Position numbers and translations under genes: made by a program
Source of the DNA: Candidatus Daviesbacteria bacterium
GTDB lineage: Bacteria; Patescibacteria; Microgenomatia; Daviesbacterales; UBA10151
Length of the DNA stretch: 35,280 nucleotides
NCBI GenBank assembly: GCA_030648435.1
Contig: JAUSHE010000004.1
Location: 1 to 35,280 of the forward strand
Direction of reading: 5' to 3'
Notes under the pieces: generated by a model
Seen by the model: only the letters and a program-made list of their open reading frames with translations
Databases searched by the model: none
What the model was told of the DNA's origin: nothing
Part shown: positions 14,803 to 22,543 of the stretch, piece after piece
How positions within the stretch are numbered: position 1 is the first letter of the stretch
Layout: each line of letters opens with the position of its first letter

Positions 14803-16152
14803 CTAACATTCTCTAATGGCAGGGCACTTGGGACATTTTTGTCCGTGCCTTACTATACACCAAATATATTCCCTACAAGCCCCACATCTAATACAAAAAT
14901 CTTCGTCTTTGAGCTCTGTAAGCGTAACCGTGCTTGGCATAATTACACCGCCGGATTCTGCCCCTAAACTGCTTCCCCTTAATATTCTGGCAGCCATACT
15001 AGCTGGACAACCTGCCCGACTTATCAAAAATGCAATTTCCGGTCCGAAATTATCTGAATTTTGAAGGAACGGATTATGAATTATTTTTACTTTGTATATG
15101 TTAGAAAAACTTTCCCGAATTGTAGGGTTTTTTCTTAAATGTTCTCCTGCCAAACTTAATACTGTACGTTCTATCTCTTTTGTAACCCTCTCTTGGATAT
15201 TTCTATCACCTAGCTGGTAGATTCTTCCCATAATAAACTCTCTAAGGTTAGAAATTAACTCTTCCTCCTTTTGATCAAATAACAACAACTCATCAAACTT
15301 TCTGATCTCTTCCCTTGTTTGTTCAATCGACCTTATTTCCGGAGGGCCTTCTTTTTGTAAAAGTCTGATATTTTCTCTCCCGCGAACTGCCAGTATTTTG
15401 TCTAAAACATACTCAAAAGGGTTAGTATCTGCTCTAAGTAAAGCAGGATTTCTGACTATATTTGCTAATCTTTCCTGCTCATTTTCACCTTTTAATACTT
15501 CTTCTGAAACTCCTAAACTTCTCATAACTGCTGTTGATTGGGCTTGATCTAAATCTGTAATCAGAGTCAAACCCTGTAAAATACCCTTCTGGTTTTTCCA
15601 GAAAATCATTGTTTCTGTGTTAAGGTGATTATGGCCTCGGCCGTATTGATCTACATAACCGCTCCAGCCATCAGGGCTCATTATTACAGCAAAAGAATTA
15701 AGGTCAGCCGCAAGTAGAAAAGATTCAATTATTCTTGATGCTTGCAGTACTGAGCCTTTGCGCTCCTGAGAGGAAATTGCATCAATTACTGGCCGCCCAT
15801 TATTCCCAACCATTCTTAAAACGCCGTCAACAACATCAAACCTATTTTTGTGAGGGAGAACTGTCTTGGATTTTATAAACTCCACATTATAAGTTCTGAT
15901 ATTAACTTCCAGTTCATCTGTGGCAAAATTTAACGCTTCAACCAAATTCTTGCCGGAAGCTAAAGCAAAATTTAAATCATTACCAAAACGGTCCATTTCC
16001 AACCCTAAAAGGAAACCAGTCTCTTCTGTTAAAACAGAATCCCGTCCCAATCCCGGGTACATATCAACTCTTTTGAGAGTCTGTATAGTAGAAATTTCGG
16101 CAGAATGGATTGGAGTTGGTAGATAACCTCTTTCGAGTTCTTGAATTGGCAT
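14803..16152 (-). CDS. Protein of unknown function with C-terminal Cys cluster, under a cobalamin riboswitch
   Basis: 449 residues; I do not recognise the family. There is no signal peptide or membrane helix. Residues about 1-230 are globular (PGLGRDSVLTEETGFLLGLE, IDAISSQERKGS, VIMSPDGWSGYVDQYGRG). Residues about 255-360 are charged and helical. The last ~32 residues hold seven cysteines with spacing C-x2-C-x2-C-x5-C-x7-C-x2-C-x5-C, like a zinc ribbon or a metal site. A GGAG Shine-Dalgarno site lies 4 bases before the ATG, so this start is firm. The gene lies beside the T4SS genes on the opposite strand, 330 bases from PrgI. Nothing in the sequence identifies a B12 enzyme, transporter or biosynthetic step. 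Confidence 0.8.
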   Translation of the reverse strand: MPIQELERGYLPTPIHSAEISTIQTLKRVDMYPGLGRDSVLTEETGFLLGLEMDRFGNDLNFALASGKNLVEALNFATDELEVNIRTYNVEFIKSKTVLPHKNRFDVVDGVLRMVGNNGRPVIDAISSQERKGSVLQASRIIESFLLAADLNSFAVIMSPDGWSGYVDQYGRGHNHLNTETMIFWKNQKGILQGLTLITDLDQAQSTAVMRSLGVSEEVLKGENEQERLANIVRNPALLRADTNPFEYVLDKILAVRGRENIRLLQKEGPPEIRSIEQTREEIRKFDELLLFDQKEEELISNLREFIMGRIYQLGDRNIQERVTKEIERTVLSLAGEHLRKNPTIRESFSNIYKVKIIHNPFLQNSDNFGPEIAFLISRAGCPASMAARILRGSSLGAESGGVIMPSTVTLTELKDEDFCIRCGACREYIWCIVRHGQKCPKCPAIREC

Positions 16153-16169
16153 ATTGCTCCTGCACGGGA

Positions 16170-16189
16170 CCCTTCGACTACGCTCAGGG
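16170..16189. repeat. Dispersed repeat in the riboswitch expression platform
   Basis: CCCTTCGACTACGCTCAGGG lies between the riboswitch aptamer and the GGAG of the 449-residue gene. A longer variant (16212-16239, CTCT...AGAG ends) lies inside the aptamer as an extension arm. Confidence 0.85.
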
Positions 16190-16194
16190 TAAAT

Positions 16195-16337
16195 TGTGGT
16201 CGGTCTTCTGACTCTTCGACTCGCTTCACTCGCTCAGAGCTATAGCTTGTCAAATCACAGCTGCGGCACAGTCTCTGAATTACACAGAGTTCCCAATCGT
16301 ACCTTTATCCGACATAACGCCGGAGTGATACACCACA
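16195..16337 (-). promoter_or_regulatory. Cobalamin (B12) riboswitch
   Basis: Reading the minus strand: P1 strand TGTGGT (16337..16332); GGGAA (16294..16290); a 5-bp P5 stem CTCTG/CAGAG (16289..16285 and 16277..16273); the core GCCGCAGCTGTGA (16267..16255); the 3' signature AGTCAGAAGACC (16213..16202); and the P1 partner ACCACA (16200..16195). These are the conserved blocks of the cobalamin family in the right order and spacing. The segment between the core and the 3' signature is short, resembling the compact variant class more than the long AdoCbl form. A -10 ends 6 bases before P1. The aptamer ends 42 bases before the ATG, so translational control of the GGAG site is likely. Confidence 0.9.
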
Positions 16338-16343
16338 TTTTTA

Positions 16344-16371
16344 ATAATAGCAGGAAACCAGTTTAAGTCAA
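16344..16371 (-). promoter_or_regulatory. Promoter of the riboswitch transcript
   Basis: Minus strand: TTGACT (16371..16366), 16-bp spacer, TATTAT (16349..16344). The expected start is near 16337, exactly where the riboswitch P1 helix begins. Confidence 0.8.
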
Positions 16372-16428
16372 TATACTAAATGTTGTATTTAACATAGTTA
16401 CATACAGACTGCCTCAGATTGCGCTTAA

Positions 16429-16458
16429 ATGACCTATTTTGTACCCCTAGACTATAGT
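16429..16458 (+). promoter_or_regulatory. Probable promoter of the PrgI-VirB4 operon
   Basis: ATGACC (16429-16434), 18-bp spacer, TATAGT (16453-16458). The leader would be about 18 bases and contains GAGG about 12 bases before the ATG at 16483, so this operon may start conventionally. It is divergent from the riboswitch promoter. The rest of 16338-16482 shows no other feature. Confidence 0.5.
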
Positions 16459-16482
16459 TTTTTCACGAGGTAAGCTTCATTT

Positions 16483-17496
16483 ATGGATGCCCATCCGATC
16501 CCGCAAAATGTCACATCCTTCCAGTTTAAGCTGGTGGGAGATATGACTTTGAAACAGTTTTTATACTTGGCCATAGGAGTAGGCTTTGCCTATCTTTTAT
16601 TTGTCACAGTTTCTTCAAAGTATCCATTAATTACCTGGCCTATTATTATTATTTCCACTCTGTTGGGGGTGGCTTTTGCTTTTTTGCCTATTGGTTCAAG
16701 GCCACTGGACTACTGGCTGGCGGCATTTTTAAAAGCTGTTTATTCTCCAACTAAAAGAGTTTGGAAGAAAAACGGGAAAAATTATAAAGAAGATCCTTTG
16801 TTTGAGAGCCGCTTGGTGATGTACCTGGCCGGACAACAAACGCAGGTAACAGGCGACAGTTTGCAGGCGACAGCAGTACCCCAATCTCAACCAATAGCGC
16901 CTCTGCCCACACGGGAAGAATTGGGAAAAACGGTTGACCTGGCCAGACAGGCCCAACAACTGCAAATGAAGATTATCCAGACCGAGAGAACCTTATCCCA
17001 GATCAAAACCGAGGCCGAAAAACCGAATCCCATTCCCATAGACTATAGCCAACAGGCCAATGCAACTTTGGCTGATCTGCAAAGCCTGGTTAAGCAAGTA
17101 TCCGATGTTAAAACACAAATTCAGAAAGTACGAGAACCTATAAAAGAGCACGCTTCTGCTGCAACTTCTATCACGCACGAAAGAGTAAAAGTAATTGTGC
17201 CGACTAAACCAAGGCAAACCACAGTTGCCCTAACCACATTTCCAAATGTCATAAACGGCATTGTCAAAGATACTACAGGCAATTATTTGGAGGGGACTGT
17301 AGCCGTGATTTATGACAAAGAAGGTTTACCGGTTAGAGCTCTAAAATCCAATAAGCTGGGTCAGTTTACCGGCTCAACTCCCCTGCCAAACGGTACCTAC
17401 ACTCTGGAACTTGAGAAAGATAATTTTAGCTTTGATGTATTACAAATAGACTTGAACGGAGGAGTAATGTCTCCATTACTCATTGCAGCAAAATGA
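16483..17496 (+). CDS. PrgI-family T4SS protein with C-terminal beta domain
   Basis: 337 residues. Residues 1-105 are a PrgI-type (VirB3-like) inner-membrane T4SS component: IPQNVTSFQFKLVGDMTLKQFLYL, two membrane helices (about 28-45 and 50-70), then RPLDYWLAAFLKAVYSPTKRVW. Residues about 115-250 are a Gln/Pro-rich linker with coiled-coil potential. Residues about 254-335 look like a carboxypeptidase-regulatory-type beta domain (INGIVKDTTGNYLEGTVAVIYD, LPNGTYTLELEK). PrgI proteins are usually near 110 residues, so the tail is an addition. It overlaps the next gene by ATGA. Confidence 0.87.
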   Translation: MDAHPIPQNVTSFQFKLVGDMTLKQFLYLAIGVGFAYLLFVTVSSKYPLITWPIIIISTLLGVAFAFLPIGSRPLDYWLAAFLKAVYSPTKRVWKKNGKNYKEDPLFESRLVMYLAGQQTQVTGDSLQATAVPQSQPIAPLPTREELGKTVDLARQAQQLQMKIIQTERTLSQIKTEAEKPNPIPIDYSQQANATLADLQSLVKQVSDVKTQIQKVREPIKEHASAATSITHERVKVIVPTKPRQTTVALTTFPNVINGIVKDTTGNYLEGTVAVIYDKEGLPVRALKSNKLGQFTGSTPLPNGTYTLELEKDNFSFDVLQIDLNGGVMSPLLIAAK

Positions 17497-18260
17497 GCAC
17501 AACACAAGAACATTTAGCTATTTCCGATATTCAAAACGACATATTGCTTCTTAAAAACGGCGGCGGGGCACTGGTGCTGTCTGTATCAGCTGTAAATTTT
17601 GGTTTACTCTCCGACAGGGAGCAAGTGGCAATCATCTCTGCTTTTGCGCAAATGCTAAATTCCCTGTCTTTTTCCATTCAGATAGTTATCATGTCGGAGA
17701 GACTTAACATCAGTTCGTATATTGCACTTTTAAATAATGCCCAGAAAGCCCAAACTAATCCCCTGCTTGCAAAAATGATCACCAACTATAAAGAATTTAT
17801 CCAGAAAACAGTTAAAGAAAATGAGGTGCTGGATAAAAAATTCTATATTGTCATTCCCCTGTTTGCGCTGGAGCTGGGACTGACCGCTTCAAAAGAACAT
17901 CTGGAACAAAAAATTAAAACCGTGCTAATGCCCAGAAGAGATCAGATCATCAGACAGCTGGGAAGGGTTGGCCTAAATGCAATTCAGTTAACCAAAAAGG
18001 AATTAATTGAACTATTCTATGACATATACAACGGAGCAGCGCTGGAAGAAAAACCAATAAGCGCACCAATAAATCCTTCCGAACTGACAGTCAGGCTGAA
18101 ACAACCTGAAGTCCGACTATCCACACCAGGGGAGTCTCCTTCGGCTCCGCTCAGGACAGGCAATCCCACCCCCGGTGTGTCTTCGCCTCCAATACAACAA
18201 GAACCAATCGTAACGCAAGGCGCGAGATCTCATCCTTTTGTGGTGGAGGAACTGGAATGA
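17493..18260 (+). CDS. TraC/VirB4 N-terminal-like T4SS protein encoded separately
   Basis: 255 residues. Residues 8-185 resemble the N-terminal non-ATPase domain of TraC/VirB4 proteins: IQNDILLLKNGGGALVLSVS, then NSLSFSIQIVIMSERLNIS and FYIVIPLF. The C-terminal ~60 residues are Pro/Ser-rich and disordered, and a variant of the dispersed repeat (18136-18157) is translated there. It lies between PrgI and VirB4 with ATGA overlaps at both ends, so it is probably made with the ATPase and packs against it. Confidence 0.72.
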   Translation: MSTTQEHLAISDIQNDILLLKNGGGALVLSVSAVNFGLLSDREQVAIISAFAQMLNSLSFSIQIVIMSERLNISSYIALLNNAQKAQTNPLLAKMITNYKEFIQKTVKENEVLDKKFYIVIPLFALELGLTASKEHLEQKIKTVLMPRRDQIIRQLGRVGLNAIQLTKKELIELFYDIYNGAALEEKPISAPINPSELTVRLKQPEVRLSTPGESPSAPLRTGNPTPGVSSPPIQQEPIVTQGARSHPFVVEELE

Positions 18261-20017
18261 AATTGCCAAACCTATTTAAAAAATCAAATACCCTGACAGA
18301 ACCGGTGGCTCCTCAATTGACCCTCGGGGATGCAATAGCTCCTTCGGAAATTGAGGTAGATTTTAATTTTTTGCGGGTTGATGATCATTTTTTCAGAACA
18401 TATTTTGTGTCAGACTATCCCAGATTTGTCGATCCAAACTGGCTGGAACCGCTTATTTCTTTTGATCATCCATTACTCATTTCCATGTTTATTTATCCTT
18501 CACAGTCTCAGGGGGTTTTGGATGAATTAAAACGCAAAATCGCAGAAATGGAAGCCACCCTGCAAACGGATATGGAAAGAGGCCATGTTATTGACCCTGC
18601 TGTTGAAGTAGCACTGGAGGATGCCCAAACTTTGCAGGCACAACTTGTTAGGGGAGTTGAGAGATTTTTCCAGTTTGCCCTATATGTCAATATTCCTTCG
18701 TCGTCTTTGGAGGAACTTCATAACACTTCCAAGCTTGTTGAATCAACTCTGGCATCCTTATCTATTACTGCCAGACAAACAACACTACAGATGGAAGACG
18801 GATTTAAATCGGCGCTGCCTCAGGGTACAGACTTGCTGAACCTAACCCACAACATGGATACTACGTCCCTTGCTACTACTTTTCCTTTTGCCTCATCCGA
18901 ACTGACCGCTAATGAAGGCATCATGTACGGAATCAACGAACACAACGACTCGCTGATTTTATTTGACAGGTTTACTCTGGAAAATGCCAATTCTGTAATT
19001 TTTGCCAAAGCCGGAGCCGGTAAATCCTATCTTGTTAAATTGGAGGCTTTGCGTTCATTAATGTTTGGAACAGAAATTATAGTCATTGACCCTGAGCAGG
19101 AATATTTACCGCTCTGTCAGGCAGTAGGGGGAGAATATATTAATTTTTCCGCTTCCTCGCCTGTCAAGATCAACCCTTTTGATATGTCAGGTGAGGTTAT
19201 TCCCGGAGAAAATGAGCTGGGACGGAAAATCCTGTCATTAACCAGTTTTCTGCGGATTGTTCTGGGTAACTTAAACGCCCAGGAAAATGCAGTTTTGGAC
19301 CGCGCCTTAAAACAAACCTACCAAATAAAAGGCATTACAGATGATCCAAAAACCCAAAGCTTGACCCCGCCATTGATGGAAGACTTGTATAAGGTTTTAA
19401 TTGGTATGGAGGAGGGACCGGCTATGGAGCTGGCTGCCAGACTGGAGAGATTTATCAAAGGTTCGCTGACAGGTATTTTTTCCTCGCAATCCAATATTGA
19501 TTTATCAAATTCCTTTACCGTTTTCTCTGTACGGGATCTGCCCGATCAACTGCGGCCCCTGGCTATCCATATGATATTGGATTATGTTTGGACCAAAATC
19601 AGGGGCCACTTAAAAAAACGGATTCTGATTGTTGATGAGGCCTGGTATTTAATGCGGAATCAGGATTCGGCAGATTTTTTGGTGGATATTGCCAAAAGGT
19701 CCAGAAAATATTATCTGGGACTGACCACAATTACTCAGGATATTGAAGACTTTCTCTCTACAGAACGGGGCAAAGAGATTATTTCCAATTCATCAATCCA
19801 AATCCTGCTAAAACAAGCTCCGGCTTCTATCGACCTATTGTCCCGCGTATTTAATCTATCAGAAGGAGAGCAAAGACTGCTGATGTCGGAAGGAATAGGG
19901 GAAGGGATATTTTTTGCCGGCAGCACCCATGTGGCAATCAGAGTAGTTGCTTCGGAGGAAGAACATAATTTAATCACTACTAATCCTGCTGAAATACTGG
20001 CGAGACAGGGCGTTTAG
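18257..20017 (+). CDS. virB4: VirB4/TraC-type T4SS ATPase
   Basis: 586 residues. Walker A is AGAGKS at 252-257 (K256) within SVIFAKAGAGKSYLVKLEAL. Walker B is ILIVDEA at 456-462 (D460, E461). IVIDPEQEYLPLCQAVGGEYI follows Walker A, as is typical of VirB4 of Gram-positive systems. Residues 1-230 are the N-terminal domain with a helical insertion (about 90-130). VirB4 powers pilin handling and substrate transfer at the inner membrane. It is somewhat shorter than usual, consistent with part of the N-terminal region being encoded upstream. Confidence 0.94.
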   Translation: MKLPNLFKKSNTLTEPVAPQLTLGDAIAPSEIEVDFNFLRVDDHFFRTYFVSDYPRFVDPNWLEPLISFDHPLLISMFIYPSQSQGVLDELKRKIAEMEATLQTDMERGHVIDPAVEVALEDAQTLQAQLVRGVERFFQFALYVNIPSSSLEELHNTSKLVESTLASLSITARQTTLQMEDGFKSALPQGTDLLNLTHNMDTTSLATTFPFASSELTANEGIMYGINEHNDSLILFDRFTLENANSVIFAKAGAGKSYLVKLEALRSLMFGTEIIVIDPEQEYLPLCQAVGGEYINFSASSPVKINPFDMSGEVIPGENELGRKILSLTSFLRIVLGNLNAQENAVLDRALKQTYQIKGITDDPKTQSLTPPLMEDLYKVLIGMEEGPAMELAARLERFIKGSLTGIFSSQSNIDLSNSFTVFSVRDLPDQLRPLAIHMILDYVWTKIRGHLKKRILIVDEAWYLMRNQDSADFLVDIAKRSRKYYLGLTTITQDIEDFLSTERGKEIISNSSIQILLKQAPASIDLLSRVFNLSEGEQRLLMSEGIGEGIFFAGSTHVAIRVVASEEEHNLITTNPAEILARQGV

Positions 20018-20032
20018 TGATACCTTTATCTT

Positions 20033-22060
20033 ATGGCACAATTTTTAATGTCAAGATTTTTAAGCCAGGCGCTTGAATGGAAAGACAGATTCCCCGCTGC
20101 TAAAGTTTATGCGGGCTTAAAATTCGAGCCTTTTATTTATACAAAAGCCCGACTGACTTTCCCGGACTACAGCAGACTATATCCTGATAATAAAGAATTT
20201 ACCCAAAAATTTGCCAGAGACTTAAGAAATAAAAACGAGCAGCTGTTAAAAATAATCAATCCCGAGGCGGTTACTTGGGAGCATACTGCCGCGAACAAAC
20301 AGTTTGAAGAAGAAGTGAATCTGGAACAACAAAATGTTGCCATGGCAACCGGACAATCCCCAGCCCAACAATTTTCTTTAATTGCGCCTCCGCCACCGGT
20401 AATCAGTCAAACCGGGCAACCTGCGCCTGAAACAGAAGTACCTCAAGATCCCGCCCAGGCTCAACCGCAAACAGAGCCGGCTCCGATTCAATCGGAGCCA
20501 ACAGTCAGCCAACCTTCATTCCAAGCTCCCGGGCTCCCGGCATCTTTTGTTAACACATCAAAAAATGTTGGTTCTAATGCACAAATATTTACCAAAAAAA
20601 ATCTTGGCAGATTAGGCAATGGTTTAAAAAATATGTTTGGAAACGCTGCAAATCTTGGAGGAAGAGCCGGACTGGGAGCTATAAACCATGGAGGAAATTT
20701 TTTAAGCAATCTTTCCAATAGTAGGTTAGGACTCTCAAACAGTCTTGGGCAAGCCAGATCAAATCTATTATCAAAAGGGGGCGGGAAAAAAGCAGCTTTA
20801 ATCTTTGCCGGAGTTTTTTTTCTGATATTTTTTATGGGAGCAGTCGGCGGATTACCGGGAACCACCCCCACCGACGAGGCTTCGCCAAGTTTGCCTGGAG
20901 CTGGAGCCAGTGATATTACTAGCTGTAAATTTACCAGAGGTCAGGAGAATCCCAAAGAAGCCAGCTTTAAAAGCAATCAACTTCTGTCATATATACAAGA
21001 AGCGTCTCAAAAATCAAACATTCCTCCGGTAGTGCTGGCAGCCTTTATCAGGGTAGAATCTCCATCCTCATCCAATAAGTCAGATGCAGAAATTGCTAAT
21101 TATTCTGCTACTTGCGCACAAAGCTCTACAGGAGCACTGGGAATTATGCAAATTCAACCTCCAGGCACAACTTCTGCGAAAGGAGACCCGGCAAGCTGCG
21201 ACGATTGTATCGACGCAGGAGCAAAGCTCGTTGGTAAAAACGTCTCTACTCTGACCACGGCAGATTACTGTGACCCAAGAACATCTATTATTGTTGGTGC
21301 CGGATGGATTTTAAAGAAAATGAGTAAATTGGGTTATGGCGATGGCACAAAATGGGATCCAGCATGGACAAATAACAAAACAGCTATTGAAGCCCTGGTG
21401 AATACTTATTATGGATGCTTACAGTATGGAGGAGCCACAGATTGTACAGGTCCTTATAACTATGCAGATGATGTTTTAACCAGTATTCAAAACTGCCAAG
21501 CTACAGGCAGTGCAATTGGTGTTAGCGGTTGTCCTGCTGTAGGCAAAATTTCTACTCCTTATGGTTTTAATATTCCAGGTTACCCTGAAGGTGTAAAAAA
21601 TGATGATTGTGGTAATTTACTTCTCTGTCATAATGGTATTGATATTGCTGCACCAGAGGGAACCCAAGTTAAATCGCCTATGGAAGGTGATATAACAATC
21701 GTAGGACAATCTAATGCCAGAGGGCGATATATAGAAATTGATAATAAAACCTCTGACTTGGCAGTTACTCTAGAACACCTACAAACAGTCACAGTTAAGC
21801 TAGGTGACCATGTTTCACGAAACTTCCCTGTGGGTACAATGGGTTCTGGAGGGGAAGGAGTAACTGGCTCTCATGTCCACTATAAAATTACCAAACCTAT
21901 AATAGGTGGGGCGCCAATAAACCCGCTTCCTACCCTAGGTTCTGCCTTAACAGATCAAGACCCAGCCTTGAAATTATCCGACCAAATAAGTCAAAATGAT
22001 TACGGTCTCGTAAAACCAAGTAGCGGCAGTAATGATAATTGGGGAAAGTGCAGCCAATGA
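20033..22060 (+). CDS. Bifunctional T4SS peptidoglycan hydrolase: lytic transglycosylase plus M23 peptidase
   Basis: 675 residues. Residues 1-250 are cytoplasmic, with a Gln/Pro-rich linker (about 115-175). A membrane helix lies near 252-275 (AALIFAGVFFLIFFMGAVGG). The SLT-type transglycosylase domain spans about 315-490, with catalytic Glu342 in AAFIRVESPS and GALGIMQIQP. The LytM/M23 metallopeptidase domain spans about 505-645, with H533 and D537 (HNGIDIAAP) and HVH at 614-616 as zinc ligands. It would open the wall for the apparatus, like VirB1 or TcpG/CwlT-type proteins. It starts 15 bases after virB4 and overlaps the next gene by ATGA. Confidence 0.9.
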   Translation: MAQFLMSRFLSQALEWKDRFPAAKVYAGLKFEPFIYTKARLTFPDYSRLYPDNKEFTQKFARDLRNKNEQLLKIINPEAVTWEHTAANKQFEEEVNLEQQNVAMATGQSPAQQFSLIAPPPPVISQTGQPAPETEVPQDPAQAQPQTEPAPIQSEPTVSQPSFQAPGLPASFVNTSKNVGSNAQIFTKKNLGRLGNGLKNMFGNAANLGGRAGLGAINHGGNFLSNLSNSRLGLSNSLGQARSNLLSKGGGKKAALIFAGVFFLIFFMGAVGGLPGTTPTDEASPSLPGAGASDITSCKFTRGQENPKEASFKSNQLLSYIQEASQKSNIPPVVLAAFIRVESPSSSNKSDAEIANYSATCAQSSTGALGIMQIQPPGTTSAKGDPASCDDCIDAGAKLVGKNVSTLTTADYCDPRTSIIVGAGWILKKMSKLGYGDGTKWDPAWTNNKTAIEALVNTYYGCLQYGGATDCTGPYNYADDVLTSIQNCQATGSAIGVSGCPAVGKISTPYGFNIPGYPEGVKNDDCGNLLLCHNGIDIAAPEGTQVKSPMEGDITIVGQSNARGRYIEIDNKTSDLAVTLEHLQTVTVKLGDHVSRNFPVGTMGSGGEGVTGSHVHYKITKPIIGGAPINPLPTLGSALTDQDPALKLSDQISQNDYGLVKPSSGSNDNWGKCSQ

Positions 22061-22512
22061 AACTACCTAAAATTATAGTAATTTTATTTTTAGCAGCCTT
22101 AGGAATTGGTTTATTTTTTGCTTTTAAAAAAGGAGTTTCCACTGAGCCTATCCAGCCGCAAGTCCAAAGTAGTCCGGCTCCTGTAGACCCGAATGGCCCT
22201 CCCAAGATAGTTTCCACCAAGCCTGATCCTTTAGATGAAAATATTGTTTCTGCTTCTGAAATTGTAGAAATTACCTTTAACAGGCCTTTGGAAAATGTGG
22301 GGGAATTTAAAAGCAGGATTGAACCAAAAATAGACTACAAAGTTGAATTATCAGGAGATAGAAAAACTGCCAGAATTATCCCTATAAAACCATACAGCTT
22401 AGGCACAACCTACACCTTATATATCGGACCTGACTCTAAATTTGACGGCATAGGAGAATGGCGGGAAGATAAAACATTTCATTTCAAAACAATCACTTAC
22501 AGAGGAGTCTAG
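22057..22512 (+). CDS. Small membrane-anchored protein with SbsA-type Ig-like domain
   Basis: 151 residues from the ATG at 22057; a TTG 18 bases earlier is less likely because the ATG gives a clean ATGA overlap. One N-terminal helix (about 5-24), a Pro-rich spacer, then an Ig-like Big_5 domain (about 48-148): PKIVSTKPDP, EIVEITFNRPLE, ARIIPIKPYSLGTTYTLYIG, KTFHFKT. It is the last gene of the PrgI-VirB4 operon. A structural or surface role in the T4SS is possible. Confidence 0.75.
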   Translation: MKLPKIIVILFLAALGIGLFFAFKKGVSTEPIQPQVQSSPAPVDPNGPPKIVSTKPDPLDENIVSASEIVEITFNRPLENVGEFKSRIEPKIDYKVELSGDRKTARIIPIKPYSLGTTYTLYIGPDSKFDGIGEWREDKTFHFKTITYRGV

Positions 22513-22513
22513 T

Positions 22514-22531
22514 CCTTCGACTTCGCTCAGG
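22514..22531. repeat. Dispersed repeat between the T4SS operon and dnaN
   Basis: CCTTCGACTTCGCTCAGG, followed by a shorter echo, TTTCGCTACGCTCAAC (22533-22548), which runs into the dnaN stop codon. It fills the gap between two converging genes. Confidence 0.88.
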
Positions 22532-22543
22532 ATTTCGCTACGC

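Noticed and set aside
16029..16253. 74-residue minus-strand open frame upstream of the 449-residue gene
   Set aside because: It lies across the riboswitch and its repeats, and its peptide (TLSVVEGS) is simply translated repeat.
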